Assembly (NCBI RefSeq): GCF_033406955.1
Contig: NZ_CP137734.1
Span: forward strand, 2,418,001-2,482,000
Length of the DNA: 64,000 bases
Direction: 5' to 3'
Origin: Streptomyces violaceoruber
GTDB lineage: Bacteria > Actinomycetota > Actinomycetes > Streptomycetales > Streptomycetaceae
Position numbers and translations under genes: made by a program. This document shows, piece by piece, positions 48,503 through 58,012 of this stretch (position 1 is the stretch's first letter; each line of letters opens with the position of its first letter). The notes below the pieces were generated by a model. The model was not told where the DNA came from, did not search any database, and saw only the letters and a list, made by a program, of their open reading frames with translations.

Positions 48503-49711
48503 TCACTCGCCGATGAGGGCGTCCACGAAGGCCGCGGGCTCGAACGGCGCCAGGTCGTCCGCGCCCTCTCCGAGTCCGATCAGCTTGACCGGCACGCCCA
48601 GCTCGCGCTGGACGGCGACCACGATGCCGCCCTTGGCCGTGCCGTCCAGCTTGGTGAGCACGATGCCGGTGATGTTCACGACCTCGGCGAAGACGCGGGC
48701 CTGGATCAGACCGTTCTGGCCGGTGGTGGCGTCGAGCACGAGCAGCACCTCGTCCAGCGGCGCGTGCTTCTCCACGACGCGCTTGACCTTGCCCAGCTCG
48801 TCCATGAGGCCGGTCTTGGTGTGCAGGCGGCCGGCGGTGTCGATGAGCACGACGTCCGAGCCCATCTCCTTGCCCTCCTTGACCGCGTCGAAGGCGACGG
48901 AGGCGGGGTCGCCGCCCTCGGGCCCGCGCACGGTGTGGGCGCCGACCCGCTCGCCCCAGGTCTGGAGCTGGTCCGCGGCGGCTGCGCGGAAGGTGTCGGC
49001 GGCGCCGAGCACGACGCTGCGGCCGTCGGCCACCAGGACGCGGGCGAGCTTGCCCGTGGTGGTGGTCTTGCCGGTGCCGTTCACACCGACGACCATCACG
49101 ATGCCGGGCTTGCTCGTGGCCGGTTCGGTCTTGACCTCGCGGTCCATGTCGGGGCCGACCAGGGTGATCAGCTCCTCGCGCAGCAGGGTGCGCAGCTCCT
49201 CCGGCGTGCGGGTGCCGAGCACCTTCACCCGTTCGCGCAGCCGCTCGACCAGCTCCTGGGTGGGCTGCACGCCGACGTCGGCGGTGAGGAGCGTGTCCTC
49301 GATCTCCTCCCAGGTGTCGTCGTCGAGGTGCTCCCGGGACAGCAGGGTCAGCAGGCCCTTGCCGAGGGCGTTCTGCGAGCGGGAGAGGCGGGCACGGAGC
49401 CGGACCAGTCGGCCGGCGGTGGGCTCGGGAACCTCGATCTGCGGGATCTCGAGCTCTTCGACGACGGGCGGCTCCTCGACGGTGGCGGTGCCGCCGTCCG
49501 GGAGGTCGACCTCCTCTATCGTCCGGCGCGTTTCGTCGCGCGGCGTCTCGGCCTCGTCGCCGACGTGCGGCTCGGCCGGAGGGGCGGTGATGTCGGGCGT
49601 CGTGGGGGGCGGCTCGGGCAGCTGCTTCTTGCGGCGGCTGCCGACGACCAGCCCGCCGAGCGCGCCGATCACGACCACGGCGATGACTACAGCAAGGATG
49701 ACGATTTCCAT
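48503..49711 (-). CDS. ftsY: Signal recognition particle receptor FtsY
   Basis: Membrane-associated SRP receptor GTPase. 402 residues: an N-terminal span (IVILAVVIAVVVIGALGGLV), an acidic/Pro-rich A-domain, then NG GTPase: MVVGVNGTGKTTTTGKLARV (P-loop), AADTFRAAAADQLQTWG, VLIDTAGRLHTKTGLMDELG and VLTKLDGTAKGGI. Actinobacterial FtsY has the N-terminal span, unlike E. coli. Start at ATG giving MEIVILAV. Confidence 0.96.
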   Translation of the reverse strand: MEIVILAVVIAVVVIGALGGLVVGSRRKKQLPEPPPTTPDITAPPAEPHVGDEAETPRDETRRTIEEVDLPDGGTATVEEPPVVEELEIPQIEVPEPTAGRLVRLRARLSRSQNALGKGLLTLLSREHLDDDTWEEIEDTLLTADVGVQPTQELVERLRERVKVLGTRTPEELRTLLREELITLVGPDMDREVKTEPATSKPGIVMVVGVNGTGKTTTTGKLARVLVADGRSVVLGAADTFRAAAADQLQTWGERVGAHTVRGPEGGDPASVAFDAVKEGKEMGSDVVLIDTAGRLHTKTGLMDELGKVKRVVEKHAPLDEVLLVLDATTGQNGLIQARVFAEVVNITGIVLTKLDGTAKGGIVVAVQRELGVPVKLIGLGEGADDLAPFEPAAFVDALIGE

Positions 49712-49894
49712 AACGGGACCAGTATGCGTGACCCCCGGCACGGCCCCCCGCTATCGGTCGCTTGTGGTTTCCACCAAAGGACAAAGGCCCCTGGAAGGAG
49801 CGAGTCGGAGCAAAGTACGATGGAGGAGGCCGCGTCAACGCGCGTAGAGTCCCGACCGCCCCCTCTCCCCACGATCGAGGCACGGACCCCCCAC

Positions 49895-51352
49895 ATGAGC
49901 AAGACCGCCGAGAACGAAGGCGCCCTGGAAACCCGCGGCATCGAGCAGGTGCCCGACCACGAGCGCACCGCCCGGACCCGCGAGCTGTTCCCGACCTGGG
50001 TCGGCGCCAACATCAGCGTGCTGCTGCTCACGATGGGCGCGAGCCTCGTCGTGGCGTACCGGCTCAACTTCTGGCAGGCCCTGGTCGTCGCGGGGGCCGC
50101 GCCGGTCGTGTCGTACGGCCTGGTCGGGCTGATCGGCATCGCCGGCAAGCGGGGCGGGGCTCCCGGGATGGCGCTGTCCCGTGCCGTGTTCGGGCAGCGG
50201 GGCAATCTGCTGCCCGGCTCGCTGATCTGGGTCGCCCGCTGGGGCTGGGAGACGATCAACGCGGTGACCGGTGCCTATGCGCTGCTCACCGTGCTGGACA
50301 TCGTCTTCGGCATACGCGCCAACAGCGTGCTGGACATGGTGACGCTGCTCGCCTTCGTGGTGGCGACGTTCGCGATCTCGGGGCTGGGCATCAACGCCGT
50401 GCAGAAGTGCAACAAGTACGCGGCGTACCTCTTCGGTGCCTTCTCGGTGCTGGTGCTCGGCTATCTGGTCGTCGACACCGACTGGTCCGCCGTGTTCGAC
50501 CGGTCCGCCGGTTCGGTGGCCGCGATGATCACGGGTGTGGGTCTGATCGCGGCGGGCGGCGTCAGCTGGATCCCGTCCGCGCCCGACTTCACCCGGTACC
50601 TGCCGCGCACGGCGTCCTCGAAGGGGATCGTCGGGGTCACGGTCGGCGGTGCGGGCATCGTCGTACTGCCGATGGTGCTGATGGGCGCGGTCATGGCGGT
50701 CTCCACGCCGGATCTGGCCTCGGCCGCCGACCCGGTCTCCTTCCTGGGCGAGATCCTGCCGACCTGGATCGCGGTGCCGTACCTGCTGATCGCGCTGATC
50801 GGCATGCTGCTGATCAACTCGATGTCGATGTACTCGGCCGGGTTCACCGCGCAGACCCTGGGCTTCAAGGTCCCGCGGCACTGGGCGGTCTCGGTCAACG
50901 CCGTGATCTCGCTGGTCTTCGGCGGCGTGCTGATGCTGGTGGCGACCAGCTTCATGGGGTCCTTCATCGCGTTCCTGTCGCTGCTCGCGGTCGCCTTCTC
51001 CGCCTGGGTCGGCGTCTTCGGCGCGGACATGCTGCGCGGCCGGGAGTACGACGGCGAGGCCCTGGCCGACACCGGCCGCACCAGCGCCTACTGGTACCGC
51101 GGCGGCTTCTCCCCCGCGGCGGTCGTCGCCTGGGCGGTGGGCCTGGCCGCCGGTCTGATGTTCACCACGTCCGACTGGTTCACCGGTCCGCTCGCCACGG
51201 ACAACTTCGTCGGCGAGTACGGACTGGGCTGGGTGGCCACGGTCGTGATCTCCGCCCTGCTGTACGCGGTGCTGCCGAAGCCGGCGCTGATCGTCCCGGA
51301 TGCGCGCGCGGAGCGGGCCGAGCAGCCCGAGGCCGAGACCGTGACCGTCTGA
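49895..51352 (+). CDS. NCS1-family purine/cytosine permease
   Basis: A 485-residue transporter with 12 spans of the nucleobase:cation symporter-1 family. It shows ELFPTWVGANISVLLLTMGA at the start, GGAPGMALSRAVFGQRGNLL, and ISWIPSAPDFTRY-type VSWIPSAPDFTRYLPRTAS, the family hallmark between spans 5 and 6. Substrate (cytosine, allantoin, hydantoin or another) cannot be decided. ATG listed matches homologues starting at this Met; an upstream in-frame ATG at 49820 has GGAG 9 bases ahead and adds 25 residues. Probably monocistronic, with a terminator behind it. Confidence 0.88.
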   Translation: MSKTAENEGALETRGIEQVPDHERTARTRELFPTWVGANISVLLLTMGASLVVAYRLNFWQALVVAGAAPVVSYGLVGLIGIAGKRGGAPGMALSRAVFGQRGNLLPGSLIWVARWGWETINAVTGAYALLTVLDIVFGIRANSVLDMVTLLAFVVATFAISGLGINAVQKCNKYAAYLFGAFSVLVLGYLVVDTDWSAVFDRSAGSVAAMITGVGLIAAGGVSWIPSAPDFTRYLPRTASSKGIVGVTVGGAGIVVLPMVLMGAVMAVSTPDLASAADPVSFLGEILPTWIAVPYLLIALIGMLLINSMSMYSAGFTAQTLGFKVPRHWAVSVNAVISLVFGGVLMLVATSFMGSFIAFLSLLAVAFSAWVGVFGADMLRGREYDGEALADTGRTSAYWYRGGFSPAAVVAWAVGLAAGLMFTTSDWFTGPLATDNFVGEYGLGWVATVVISALLYAVLPKPALIVPDARAERAEQPEAETVTV

Positions 51353-51377
51353 CGTACGCCGAACGGGTCCCGGCACA

Positions 51378-51416
51378 CCGCCGCCCCGCCCGGAATGCGA
51401 CCGGGCGGGGCGGCGG
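51378..51416. terminator. Bidirectional terminator between the NCS1 gene and glcP
   Basis: Perfect 16-bp stem (CCGCCGCCCCGCCCGG with its complement) closing a 7-base loop between two converging genes. Confidence 0.88.
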
Positions 51417-51477
51417 ACGGTACGGGGAGAGGGGCAGCGGGGACTTGGCCCTCCTCCCCGGGTTCGGGGCGGGCGGG

Positions 51478-52896
51478 TCAGCCCATTTCCTCCAGGGCCT
51501 TGCCCTTGGTCTCCTTCACGAACTTGAGGACGAAGGGGATGGAGAGGGCGGCGAAGATCGTGTAGATCACGTAGGTGCCGGAGAGGTTCCAGTCGGCCAG
51601 TGACGGGAAGCTCGCGGTGATGGCCCAGTTGGCGATCCACTGCGCGGAGGCGGCCACGCCCAGCGCGGCGGCGCGGATCCGGTTGGGGAACATCTCGCCG
51701 AGGAAGACCCACACGACCACACCCCACGACAGGGCGAAGAAGAGGACGAAGACGTGGGCGGCGATCAGGGCGACCCAGCCCTGGGTGGCCGGTAGTTTCC
51801 CGTCGACCAGGTCGAAGGAGAAGGCCCAGGCCTCCAGCGCCAGCCCGATCACCATGCCGACGGAACCGATCAGGGCGAGCGGCTTGCGGCCGACGCGGTC
51901 CACGAAGATCATCGCGATCACGGTGCCGACGATGTTGATGATCGACGTCGTGAACGAGTAGAAGAACGAGTCGGCGGGGTCGACGCCGACCGACTGCCAC
52001 AGCGTCGAGGAGTAGTAGAACGCGACGTTGATGCCGACGAACTGCTGGAAGACCGACAGGCCGATACCGATCCACACGATCGGCTTGAAGAAGAAGCTGC
52101 CGCCGAGGAGGTCCTTGAAGGAGGACTTCTCCTCGCGGTGCATGGCGTGCTCGATCTCGGTGACGCGGGCGTCGAAGTCCACGTCCTTGCCCTCGACCTC
52201 CTCGAGGATCTTCTTGGCGCGCTCGCGCTTGCCCACCGAGATCAGGAAGCGGGGGGACTCGGGGATGGCGAAGGACAGCAGGCCGTACAGGACGGCCGGG
52301 ATCACCATGACGCCGAGCATGACCTGCCAGGCCTCCAGGCCCATCAGCTCGCCGCGCTGGTCACCGCCGGCGGCGTTCAGCAGACCCCAGTTGACCAGCT
52401 GGGAGACGGCGATACCGATGACGATCGCGGCCTGCTGGAAGGAACCGAGCCGGCCGCGGTAGGCGGGCGGGGACACCTCGGCGATGTAGGCGGGGCCGAT
52501 CACCGAGGCCATGCCGATCGCGAAGCCGCCGATGATCCGCCACATGGCCAGGTCCCACAGCGCGAAGGGCAGCGCGGAGCCGACGGCGCTCACCGTGAAC
52601 AGGACCGCGGCGATCTGCATGCACCGGATACGGCCGATACGGTCCGCGATACGGCCCGCGGTCGCGGCACCGATGGCACAGCCGATCAGAGCCACGGCGA
52701 TGACCTGCGCCAGCACCGCGGAACCGACGTCGTAGCGGTCCCGGATCGCCTCGACCGCACCGTTGATCACGGAACTGTCGTAACCGAACAGGAAACCGCC
52801 CATCGCGGCCGCCGCCGCGATGAAGATGACGTGCCCGAGATGATCGGGATGAGCCGTCCCGGCTCCTGGACTGGGCGCCTGCGATGTGCTGGCCAC
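51478..52896 (-). CDS. glcP: Glucose permease GlcP (MFS sugar/H+ symporter)
   Basis: Major glucose uptake system of Streptomyces, needed for glucose repression through glucose kinase. 472 residues, 12 spans, with the sugar-transporter signatures GGFLFGYDSSVINGAVEAIR, DRIGR repeats (GRIADRIGRIRCMQI and IFVDRVGRKPLALIG), and PESPRFLISVGKR. N-terminus VASTSQAPSPGAGTAHPDHL is nearly the same as S. coelicolor GlcP. GTG start 5 bases after GAGGAG. Upstream there are palindromic sites that may bind a sugar-responsive repressor. Confidence 0.96.
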   Translation of the reverse strand: MASTSQAPSPGAGTAHPDHLGHVIFIAAAAAMGGFLFGYDSSVINGAVEAIRDRYDVGSAVLAQVIAVALIGCAIGAATAGRIADRIGRIRCMQIAAVLFTVSAVGSALPFALWDLAMWRIIGGFAIGMASVIGPAYIAEVSPPAYRGRLGSFQQAAIVIGIAVSQLVNWGLLNAAGGDQRGELMGLEAWQVMLGVMVIPAVLYGLLSFAIPESPRFLISVGKRERAKKILEEVEGKDVDFDARVTEIEHAMHREEKSSFKDLLGGSFFFKPIVWIGIGLSVFQQFVGINVAFYYSSTLWQSVGVDPADSFFYSFTTSIINIVGTVIAMIFVDRVGRKPLALIGSVGMVIGLALEAWAFSFDLVDGKLPATQGWVALIAAHVFVLFFALSWGVVVWVFLGEMFPNRIRAAALGVAASAQWIANWAITASFPSLADWNLSGTYVIYTIFAALSIPFVLKFVKETKGKALEEMG

Positions 52897-52975
52897 GTGT
52901 ACTCCTCGGGCTACCGGCAACGCTGCCGGGGCGGTTCACCCTTCGAGGTGCCAACGAAGGAACCTGAAGGTAAAA

Positions 52976-53073
52976 GCAACGTTGCAGAGACTATGCCTTC
53001 AAGTATCGAAGTCAAGAGGGCGAGAGCTGTGACTTTCAGGGGAGTCGAAGTGGTTATGTGTTCAAGTCTTGAA
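52976..53073 (-). promoter_or_regulatory. Operator-like palindromes upstream of glcP
   Basis: Three elements in the 187-base gap between glcP and smc. GCAACGTTGC (52976-52985) is a perfect palindrome of LacI-family operator type. TTCAAGTCTTGAA (53061-53073) is a perfect dyad around a single T; a near copy TTCAAGTATCGAA is at 52998-53010, 63 bases (about six helical turns) away. Binding is inferred only. Confidence 0.55.
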
Positions 53074-53083
53074 GAACGAGGGC

Positions 53084-56000
53084 TCAGGGCTGACGCAACC
53101 GCTGGCTAATGACCTTCGACACACCGTCGCCCTGCATGGACACGCCGTAGAGCGCGTCGGCGACCTCCATCGTGCGCTTCTGGTGCGTGATGACGATCAG
53201 CTGCGAGGCCTCCTGCAGCTCCTGCATGATCCGGATCAGCCGCTGCAGGTTGGTGTCGTCGAGCGCCGCCTCGACCTCGTCCATCACGTAGAACGGACTC
53301 GGCCGGGCCTTGAAGATCGACACCAGCATCGCCACCGCGGTCAGCGAGCGCTCCCCGCCGGAGAGCAGCGACAGCCGCTTGACCTTCTTGCCCGGGGGCC
53401 GGGCCTCGACGTCCACGCCCGTGGTGAGCATGTTGTCGGGGTCGGTCAGGATCAGCCGTCCCTCACCGCCCGGGAACAGCCTGCTGAAGACGCCCTCGAA
53501 CTCCCGGGCGGTGTCCCGGAAGGCCTCGGTGAAGACCTGCTCGACGCGCTCGTCGACCTCCTTGACGACCTGGAGCAGGTCGGCGCGGGTCTTCTTCAGG
53601 TCCTCCAGCTGCTCGCTGAGGAACTGGTGCCGCTCCTCCAGCGCCGCGAACTCCTCCAGCGCCAGCGGGTTGACCTTGCCGAGCTGCTGGTAGGCGCGCT
53701 CGGCGGCCTTCAGCCGCTTCTCCTGCTCGGCGCGGACGAAGGGGCGCGGGCGGTTGCGCGGGTGCTCCGGGTCTTCCGGGAGCACCTCGCCGTCGGCGGG
53801 GGGCGAGGGCGGCACCTCTTGATGGGGGCCGTACTCGGCCGCGAGCCCCGCCGGTTCCACACCGAGTTCCTCCAGCGCCTTGGTCTCCAGCTGCTCGATG
53901 CGCAGCCGCTTCTCGGCGCCGAGTACCTCGCCCCGGTGAACTGAATCCGTCAACTTGTCCAGCTCCGCCTTGAGGTTGCGCCCGGCGGTGCGCGCGGCGG
54001 TCAGCTCCTGCTCGCGCCGGGCCTTGGCCGCCTCGGCGAGGGTGCGCTCCTCGTCGGCGCGGCTGAGTGAGACCTCGACGTGGGCGAGCAGCTGCCGGGC
54101 GCCGGCGGCGACCGCCTCGGCGACGGCCGCCTCGTGCCGCAGCCTGGCCCGCCGCTGCTCGGCACGCGCGCGTGCCTCGCGTTCGGCGCGGGCGGCCCGG
54201 TCCAGGGAGTCGGCGCGTCCGGCCAGTCCCTTGACCCTCTCCTCGTGCGTACGGACCTGGAGGCGGGCCTCCATCTCGGTCTGGCGGGCGTTGGCACCGT
54301 CGGCGGCGAGCCGGTCGCGGGCGGCGGTGTCGGGCTCCTCCTCGACCGGCATCTCCTCGGCGACGGCGAGCCGCTCCGCCAGTTCCTCGACCTCCATGAG
54401 CGCCTTGTCGAGCGCCTCCTGCGCCCGCTCGGCCGCGGCGGCGGACCGTTCCGCCTCACCGGCGGCGCCCCGTGCCTGGCCCGCGAGCCGGCCCAGCTGC
54501 TGGGCGACGGACGACTTCTCCCGGTCGGCCGCCCGGCGCCGCTCCCCCAGCTCCTCGACGAGCGCGGCGCACTCCCGCCGTCGCCCGGCGGCTGCTTCCT
54601 GCTCCCCCGCCAGCTCCTCGCACCGCACGCCCAGCTCCGCCAGCTCGGCGGCGGCCTGGTCCACGGACGCCTGCACCTCCAGGAGGCTGGGCGCCCCGGC
54701 GGAACCGCCCTGCGCGAAGTGGGCGCCCAGCAGGTCCCCCTCGGCGGTGACGGCGGTCAGCGCGGGGCGGGCGTAGACGAGGTCCTCGGCGTCCTCCAGG
54801 GTGGCGACCACGACGATCCCGCGCAGCAGCCGCCGTACGGCGGGCATCAGGTCGGCGGGGCCGTGCACCAGGTCGGCGGCGTGCGGCGGTCCGTCGCCGC
54901 GCGTCTCGTGCGGTACGTCGTCGGGGGCGCCGGCGAGCAGCAGGGCGGCCCGGCCCGCGTCCTGCTTGCGCAGCAGGCGGATCGCGTCGGCGGCGGCCGC
55001 CGGGGAGGTCACCGCGAGGGCGTCGGCGGCGGCACCGAAGGCGGTGGCCAGGGCAGCCTCGTGGCCCGGCGTCACGGTGAGGAGTCCGGCGGCGGGGCCG
55101 AGCAGTCCGGTGAGGCGGTCCTTGGCGGCGAGCAGCGCTCCGGTGCCGTCCTTGCGGCGCAGGCCCAGGGCCAGTGCCTCGTGCCGGGCCTGCGTGGCGG
55201 CGCGCTGGCGTTCCGCCGCGGTGGCCGCCTCACGCGCGGCGCTCAGCGCGGCCTCCGCCTCGGTCAGTGCCCGCCTGGCGGCGTCGTGCCGCTCGGCGAG
55301 TTCCTGGTCGCCGGCGTCGAGCCCGTCCACCTCGGCCCGGAGCGCCTCGTACTCCTCCTGCGCCGCCGCCGCGCGTTGTCCGGACTCGTCCCGCGCCTGG
55401 GCCAGCCGCTCGATCTCGGCCTGGGCGGCGGCGGCACGGGAGCGGGCGGCGCCGACCTGGCCGCCGAGCCGGGCGAGGTTCTCGCGGCGGTCGGCGATGG
55501 CGCGGGCGGCGTCCTTGAGGCGGCGTTCCTCCATGGCCAGTTCGCGTTCGAGGTCGGCACGGTGGGCGGCCGTGTCCTCCAGGGCGTGTTCGGCCGCCTC
55601 CAGGGCCGCTTCGAGTTCCGCCTCCTGCTCGCGGACGCGGGCGGCCTCGCGCTCCAGTTCCTCCGGGTCGCGGCCGCGGCGTTCCTCGGGCGGCGCTGAG
55701 GTGGCGCTCTTCACCCGCGCGTCGGCCAGCGAGATGGTGCCGCGCACCCGTTCGGCGAGCTGGGACAGCTCGTACCAGGTCTGCTGGGCGCGCTGGAGGC
55801 GCGGGGTGAGCCGGCGCACCTCGTCCTCCAGGTCCGCCTCCCGGCGCAGCGCCTTGCCCAGCTCCTGTTCGGCGGCCTCCCTGCGCTCCTTGAGGGCGGC
55901 CTCGTCGGCGACCTCGGCCTGGAGTGCCTCGCGCATCCGTACGAGGTCGTCGGCGAGGAGCCGGAGCCGGGCGTCCCGGAGGTCGGCCTGGATGACGGCG

Positions 56001-56644
56001 GCCCTGCGGGCGACGGCGGCCTGCCGGCCGAGGGGCTTGAGCTGGCGCCGCAGCTCGTCCGTGAGGTCCTGCACGCGCGCGAGGTTGGCCTGCATCGCGT
56101 CCAGTTTCCGGAGCGCCTTCTCCTTGCGCTTGCGGTGCTTGAGGACGCCGGCGGCCTCCTCGATGAAGGCGCGGCGGCCCATCGGGTCGGCGTGCAGGAC
56201 GGAGTCGAGCTGGCCCTGGCCGACGATGACGTGCATCTCGCGGCCGATGCCGGAGTCGGAGAGGAGTTCCTGGATGTCGAGGAGGCGGCAGGTGTCGCCG
56301 TTGATCTGGTACTCGCTGCCGCCGTTGCGGAACATGATCCGCGTGATGGTGACCTCGGCGTACTCGATGGGCAGGGCCCCGTCGGAGTTGTCGATGGTCA
56401 GCGACACCTCGGCCCGGCCGAGGGGCGGGCGGCCGGTGGTGCCGGCGAAGATGACGTCCTCCATCTTGCCGCCGCGCAGCGACTTGGCGCCCTGTTCGCC
56501 CATGACCCAGCTGAGCGCGTCGACGACGTTGGACTTGCCCGAGCCGTTCGGGCCGACGACACAGGTGATGCCGGGCTCGAACCGGAGCGTGGTCGCCGAG
56601 GCGAACGACTTGAACCCGCGGAGGGTCAGGGCCTTCAGGTGCAC
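53084..56644 (-). CDS. smc: Chromosome segregation protein SMC
   Basis: Core of the SMC-ScpAB condensin that compacts and resolves chromosomes, notably during sporulation septation. 1186 residues: N-terminal head with Walker A GPNGSGKSN at about 31-39, coiled coils rich in Ala/Arg/Glu, hinge at about 510-660, and C-terminal head with signature LSLLSGGERSLTAVAM and Walker B FYVMDEVEAALDD. GTG start giving VHLKALTLRGFKSF is the normal SMC beginning; an in-frame start 11 codons upstream is not used. The 5' end opens 312 bases from a small coiled-coil gene on the same strand. Confidence 0.97.
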   Translation of the reverse strand: MHLKALTLRGFKSFASATTLRFEPGITCVVGPNGSGKSNVVDALSWVMGEQGAKSLRGGKMEDVIFAGTTGRPPLGRAEVSLTIDNSDGALPIEYAEVTITRIMFRNGGSEYQINGDTCRLLDIQELLSDSGIGREMHVIVGQGQLDSVLHADPMGRRAFIEEAAGVLKHRKRKEKALRKLDAMQANLARVQDLTDELRRQLKPLGRQAAVARRAAVIQADLRDARLRLLADDLVRMREALQAEVADEAALKERREAAEQELGKALRREADLEDEVRRLTPRLQRAQQTWYELSQLAERVRGTISLADARVKSATSAPPEERRGRDPEELEREAARVREQEAELEAALEAAEHALEDTAAHRADLERELAMEERRLKDAARAIADRRENLARLGGQVGAARSRAAAAQAEIERLAQARDESGQRAAAAQEEYEALRAEVDGLDAGDQELAERHDAARRALTEAEAALSAAREAATAAERQRAATQARHEALALGLRRKDGTGALLAAKDRLTGLLGPAAGLLTVTPGHEAALATAFGAAADALAVTSPAAAADAIRLLRKQDAGRAALLLAGAPDDVPHETRGDGPPHAADLVHGPADLMPAVRRLLRGIVVVATLEDAEDLVYARPALTAVTAEGDLLGAHFAQGGSAGAPSLLEVQASVDQAAAELAELGVRCEELAGEQEAAAGRRRECAALVEELGERRRAADREKSSVAQQLGRLAGQARGAAGEAERSAAAAERAQEALDKALMEVEELAERLAVAEEMPVEEEPDTAARDRLAADGANARQTEMEARLQVRTHEERVKGLAGRADSLDRAARAEREARARAEQRRARLRHEAAVAEAVAAGARQLLAHVEVSLSRADEERTLAEAAKARREQELTAARTAGRNLKAELDKLTDSVHRGEVLGAEKRLRIEQLETKALEELGVEPAGLAAEYGPHQEVPPSPPADGEVLPEDPEHPRNRPRPFVRAEQEKRLKAAERAYQQLGKVNPLALEEFAALEERHQFLSEQLEDLKKTRADLLQVVKEVDERVEQVFTEAFRDTAREFEGVFSRLFPGGEGRLILTDPDNMLTTGVDVEARPPGKKVKRLSLLSGGERSLTAVAMLVSIFKARPSPFYVMDEVEAALDDTNLQRLIRIMQELQEASQLIVITHQKRTMEVADALYGVSMQGDGVSKVISQRLRQP

Positions 56645-56955
56645 GCCGTCGGACTCTACCTTTCGGGTCTGTCTCACTCCACGAACCGGTGAACCGACGC
56701 GGTTTCACCGGTGAACGTGCAGGGCACATCAGACGTTGAAGAGGGTGAAAGGTTGCGCGGGGCAGGGACGGGGCGGGCCGAGGGCACGGACCGGACGGGG
56801 GCGGGCACCGAGACGGTACGAAACGGCTGGACCGGCGAGACGGGGGGGCGGGAAAGAAAGAAGGGACGCCGAAGCGTCCCTTGCAGACTCTGGCACCTGA
56901 GCGGTGGTACGGGCGGGCCCGGCCACTGCCGTGCCGTGGTGGAGCGATGCAGTGA

Positions 56956-57168
56956 TCAGGTGAGCGCAGGCTCCGCCTGGTGTGCGTCAACGCTCTCCAT
57001 GCTCTCCATGATCCTGTCGTGAGAAGCGGCAGCCGCCAGCGCGTCGTTCTCCGCCTGGATTCGTCCGAGCTCGGATTCCAGGTCCTGGACGCGCTGCTGG
57101 AGCCGTCGCATCTCGGCGAGGAGTCGAGGGTCGGAGCCGCCGACGTAACCGAGAAGCGCCTTTGCCAT
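56956..57168 (-). CDS. Small coiled-coil protein of unknown function
   Basis: A 70-residue soluble protein: AKALLGYVGGSDPRLLAEMR, then a leucine-zipper-like helix (LQQRVQDLESELGRIQAEND with Leu/Val at heptad positions) and an acidic tail. I recall similar short proteins next to smc in other Streptomyces but know of no function. ATG start with GGAGG 9-10 bases upstream is convincing. Same strand as smc; 311 bases separate the two, including hairpin-poor sequence and the smc promoter. Confidence 0.75.
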   Translation of the reverse strand: MAKALLGYVGGSDPRLLAEMRRLQQRVQDLESELGRIQAENDALAAAASHDRIMESMESVDAHQAEPALT

Positions 57169-57547
57169 GATGGATGGTCCTCCACAATGAGTGACCGACC
57201 GAAGCGGTGTGGGTCGTGAGGGAATCGCACCCGCGGTGCTTGGCACTTTGGAGTTTTTACTGCCGTTCAACCATGCCAAACAGCTAAGGTGCGCGGGGCT
57301 TTCAGCGTCTCACCAAAAAGTTTGACGGTCAACACGATCACGCCCCGTATTGGCGGGCGCCCGGGGGCATGCGGCCGGTGAACGGCGACGCTGCGACTCC
57401 TGCGGGCCCCTCGGGGCGTGGCGATCATTTCGCGTGCGGAGCCTCCCACGGGCGGCCGCCCTTGGCAACCACCTGCCCGTTTTCATCCCGGCCGCCCCTG
57501 CGAGGAGCGTCGCTCCCGGCGCCCGCGGACCCTCGCACGGAGCATCG
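57169..57547. other. Intergenic region between the coiled-coil gene and acylphosphatase (379 bases)
   Basis: No supported gene. An unusually A/T-rich strip at about 57240-57325 ahead of the small coiled-coil gene is probably its promoter. The remainder (57340-57547) is GC-rich and shows nothing I can name. Confidence 0.5.
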
Positions 57548-57829
57548 TCAGCGGATGGCGAAGCCCTCGTACCCCCCGCGGGGTGTGTCCCAGATCTCGG
57601 TGACTCCGTCCACGCGTCCGGGCGTGTCGTCACCGCGCAGCCACTCGAGCAGTCCTTCGCAGCGCTCGCGCGGGCCCTCCGCGACGACCTGCACCCGGCC
57701 GTCGCCCAGATTGAGAGCAAAACCACTCATCCCGCCGAGTTCCAGTGCCCTGGCCCGCGTGAACCACCGGAATCCCACGCCCTGGACCTGTCCGCGCACC
57801 CACGCGACCAGCCGTACATCCTCGCTCAT
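57548..57829 (-). CDS. Acylphosphatase
   Basis: Small enzyme hydrolysing acyl phosphates such as acetyl phosphate. 93 residues with both signatures: [20 protein letters not shown] (phosphate-binding loop with catalytic Arg) and a [18 protein letters not shown] block carrying the catalytic Asn. ATG start; weak ribosome pairing. It lies between a divergent CAP-domain gene and the smc-side genes, on the same strand as the latter. Confidence 0.94.
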   Translation of the reverse strand: MSEDVRLVAWVRGQVQGVGFRWFTRARALELGGMSGFALNLGDGRVQVVAEGPRERCEGLLEWLRGDDTPGRVDGVTEIWDTPRGGYEGFAIR

Positions 57830-58012
57830 GACTGCAACCTAACCAGTCAATGTCTCGCGGGACACTTCACCCCCTGGCGCCATGCGGTACCGTCCCGACC
57901 CAATGAATCTCACTTGAAACTCACTCGATCGTGTGAGTTCCGTGTTGATCGTGAGCACAGTCGACCGCGAGGGCACGCCCAGCGCGAGGACGAGGACGAG
58001 GAAGGCCAGGAC

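Noticed and set aside
57310..57726. Minus-strand open frame before acylphosphatase
   Set aside because: Overlaps the acylphosphatase gene in another frame and is Arg/Ala-rich, without start signal.
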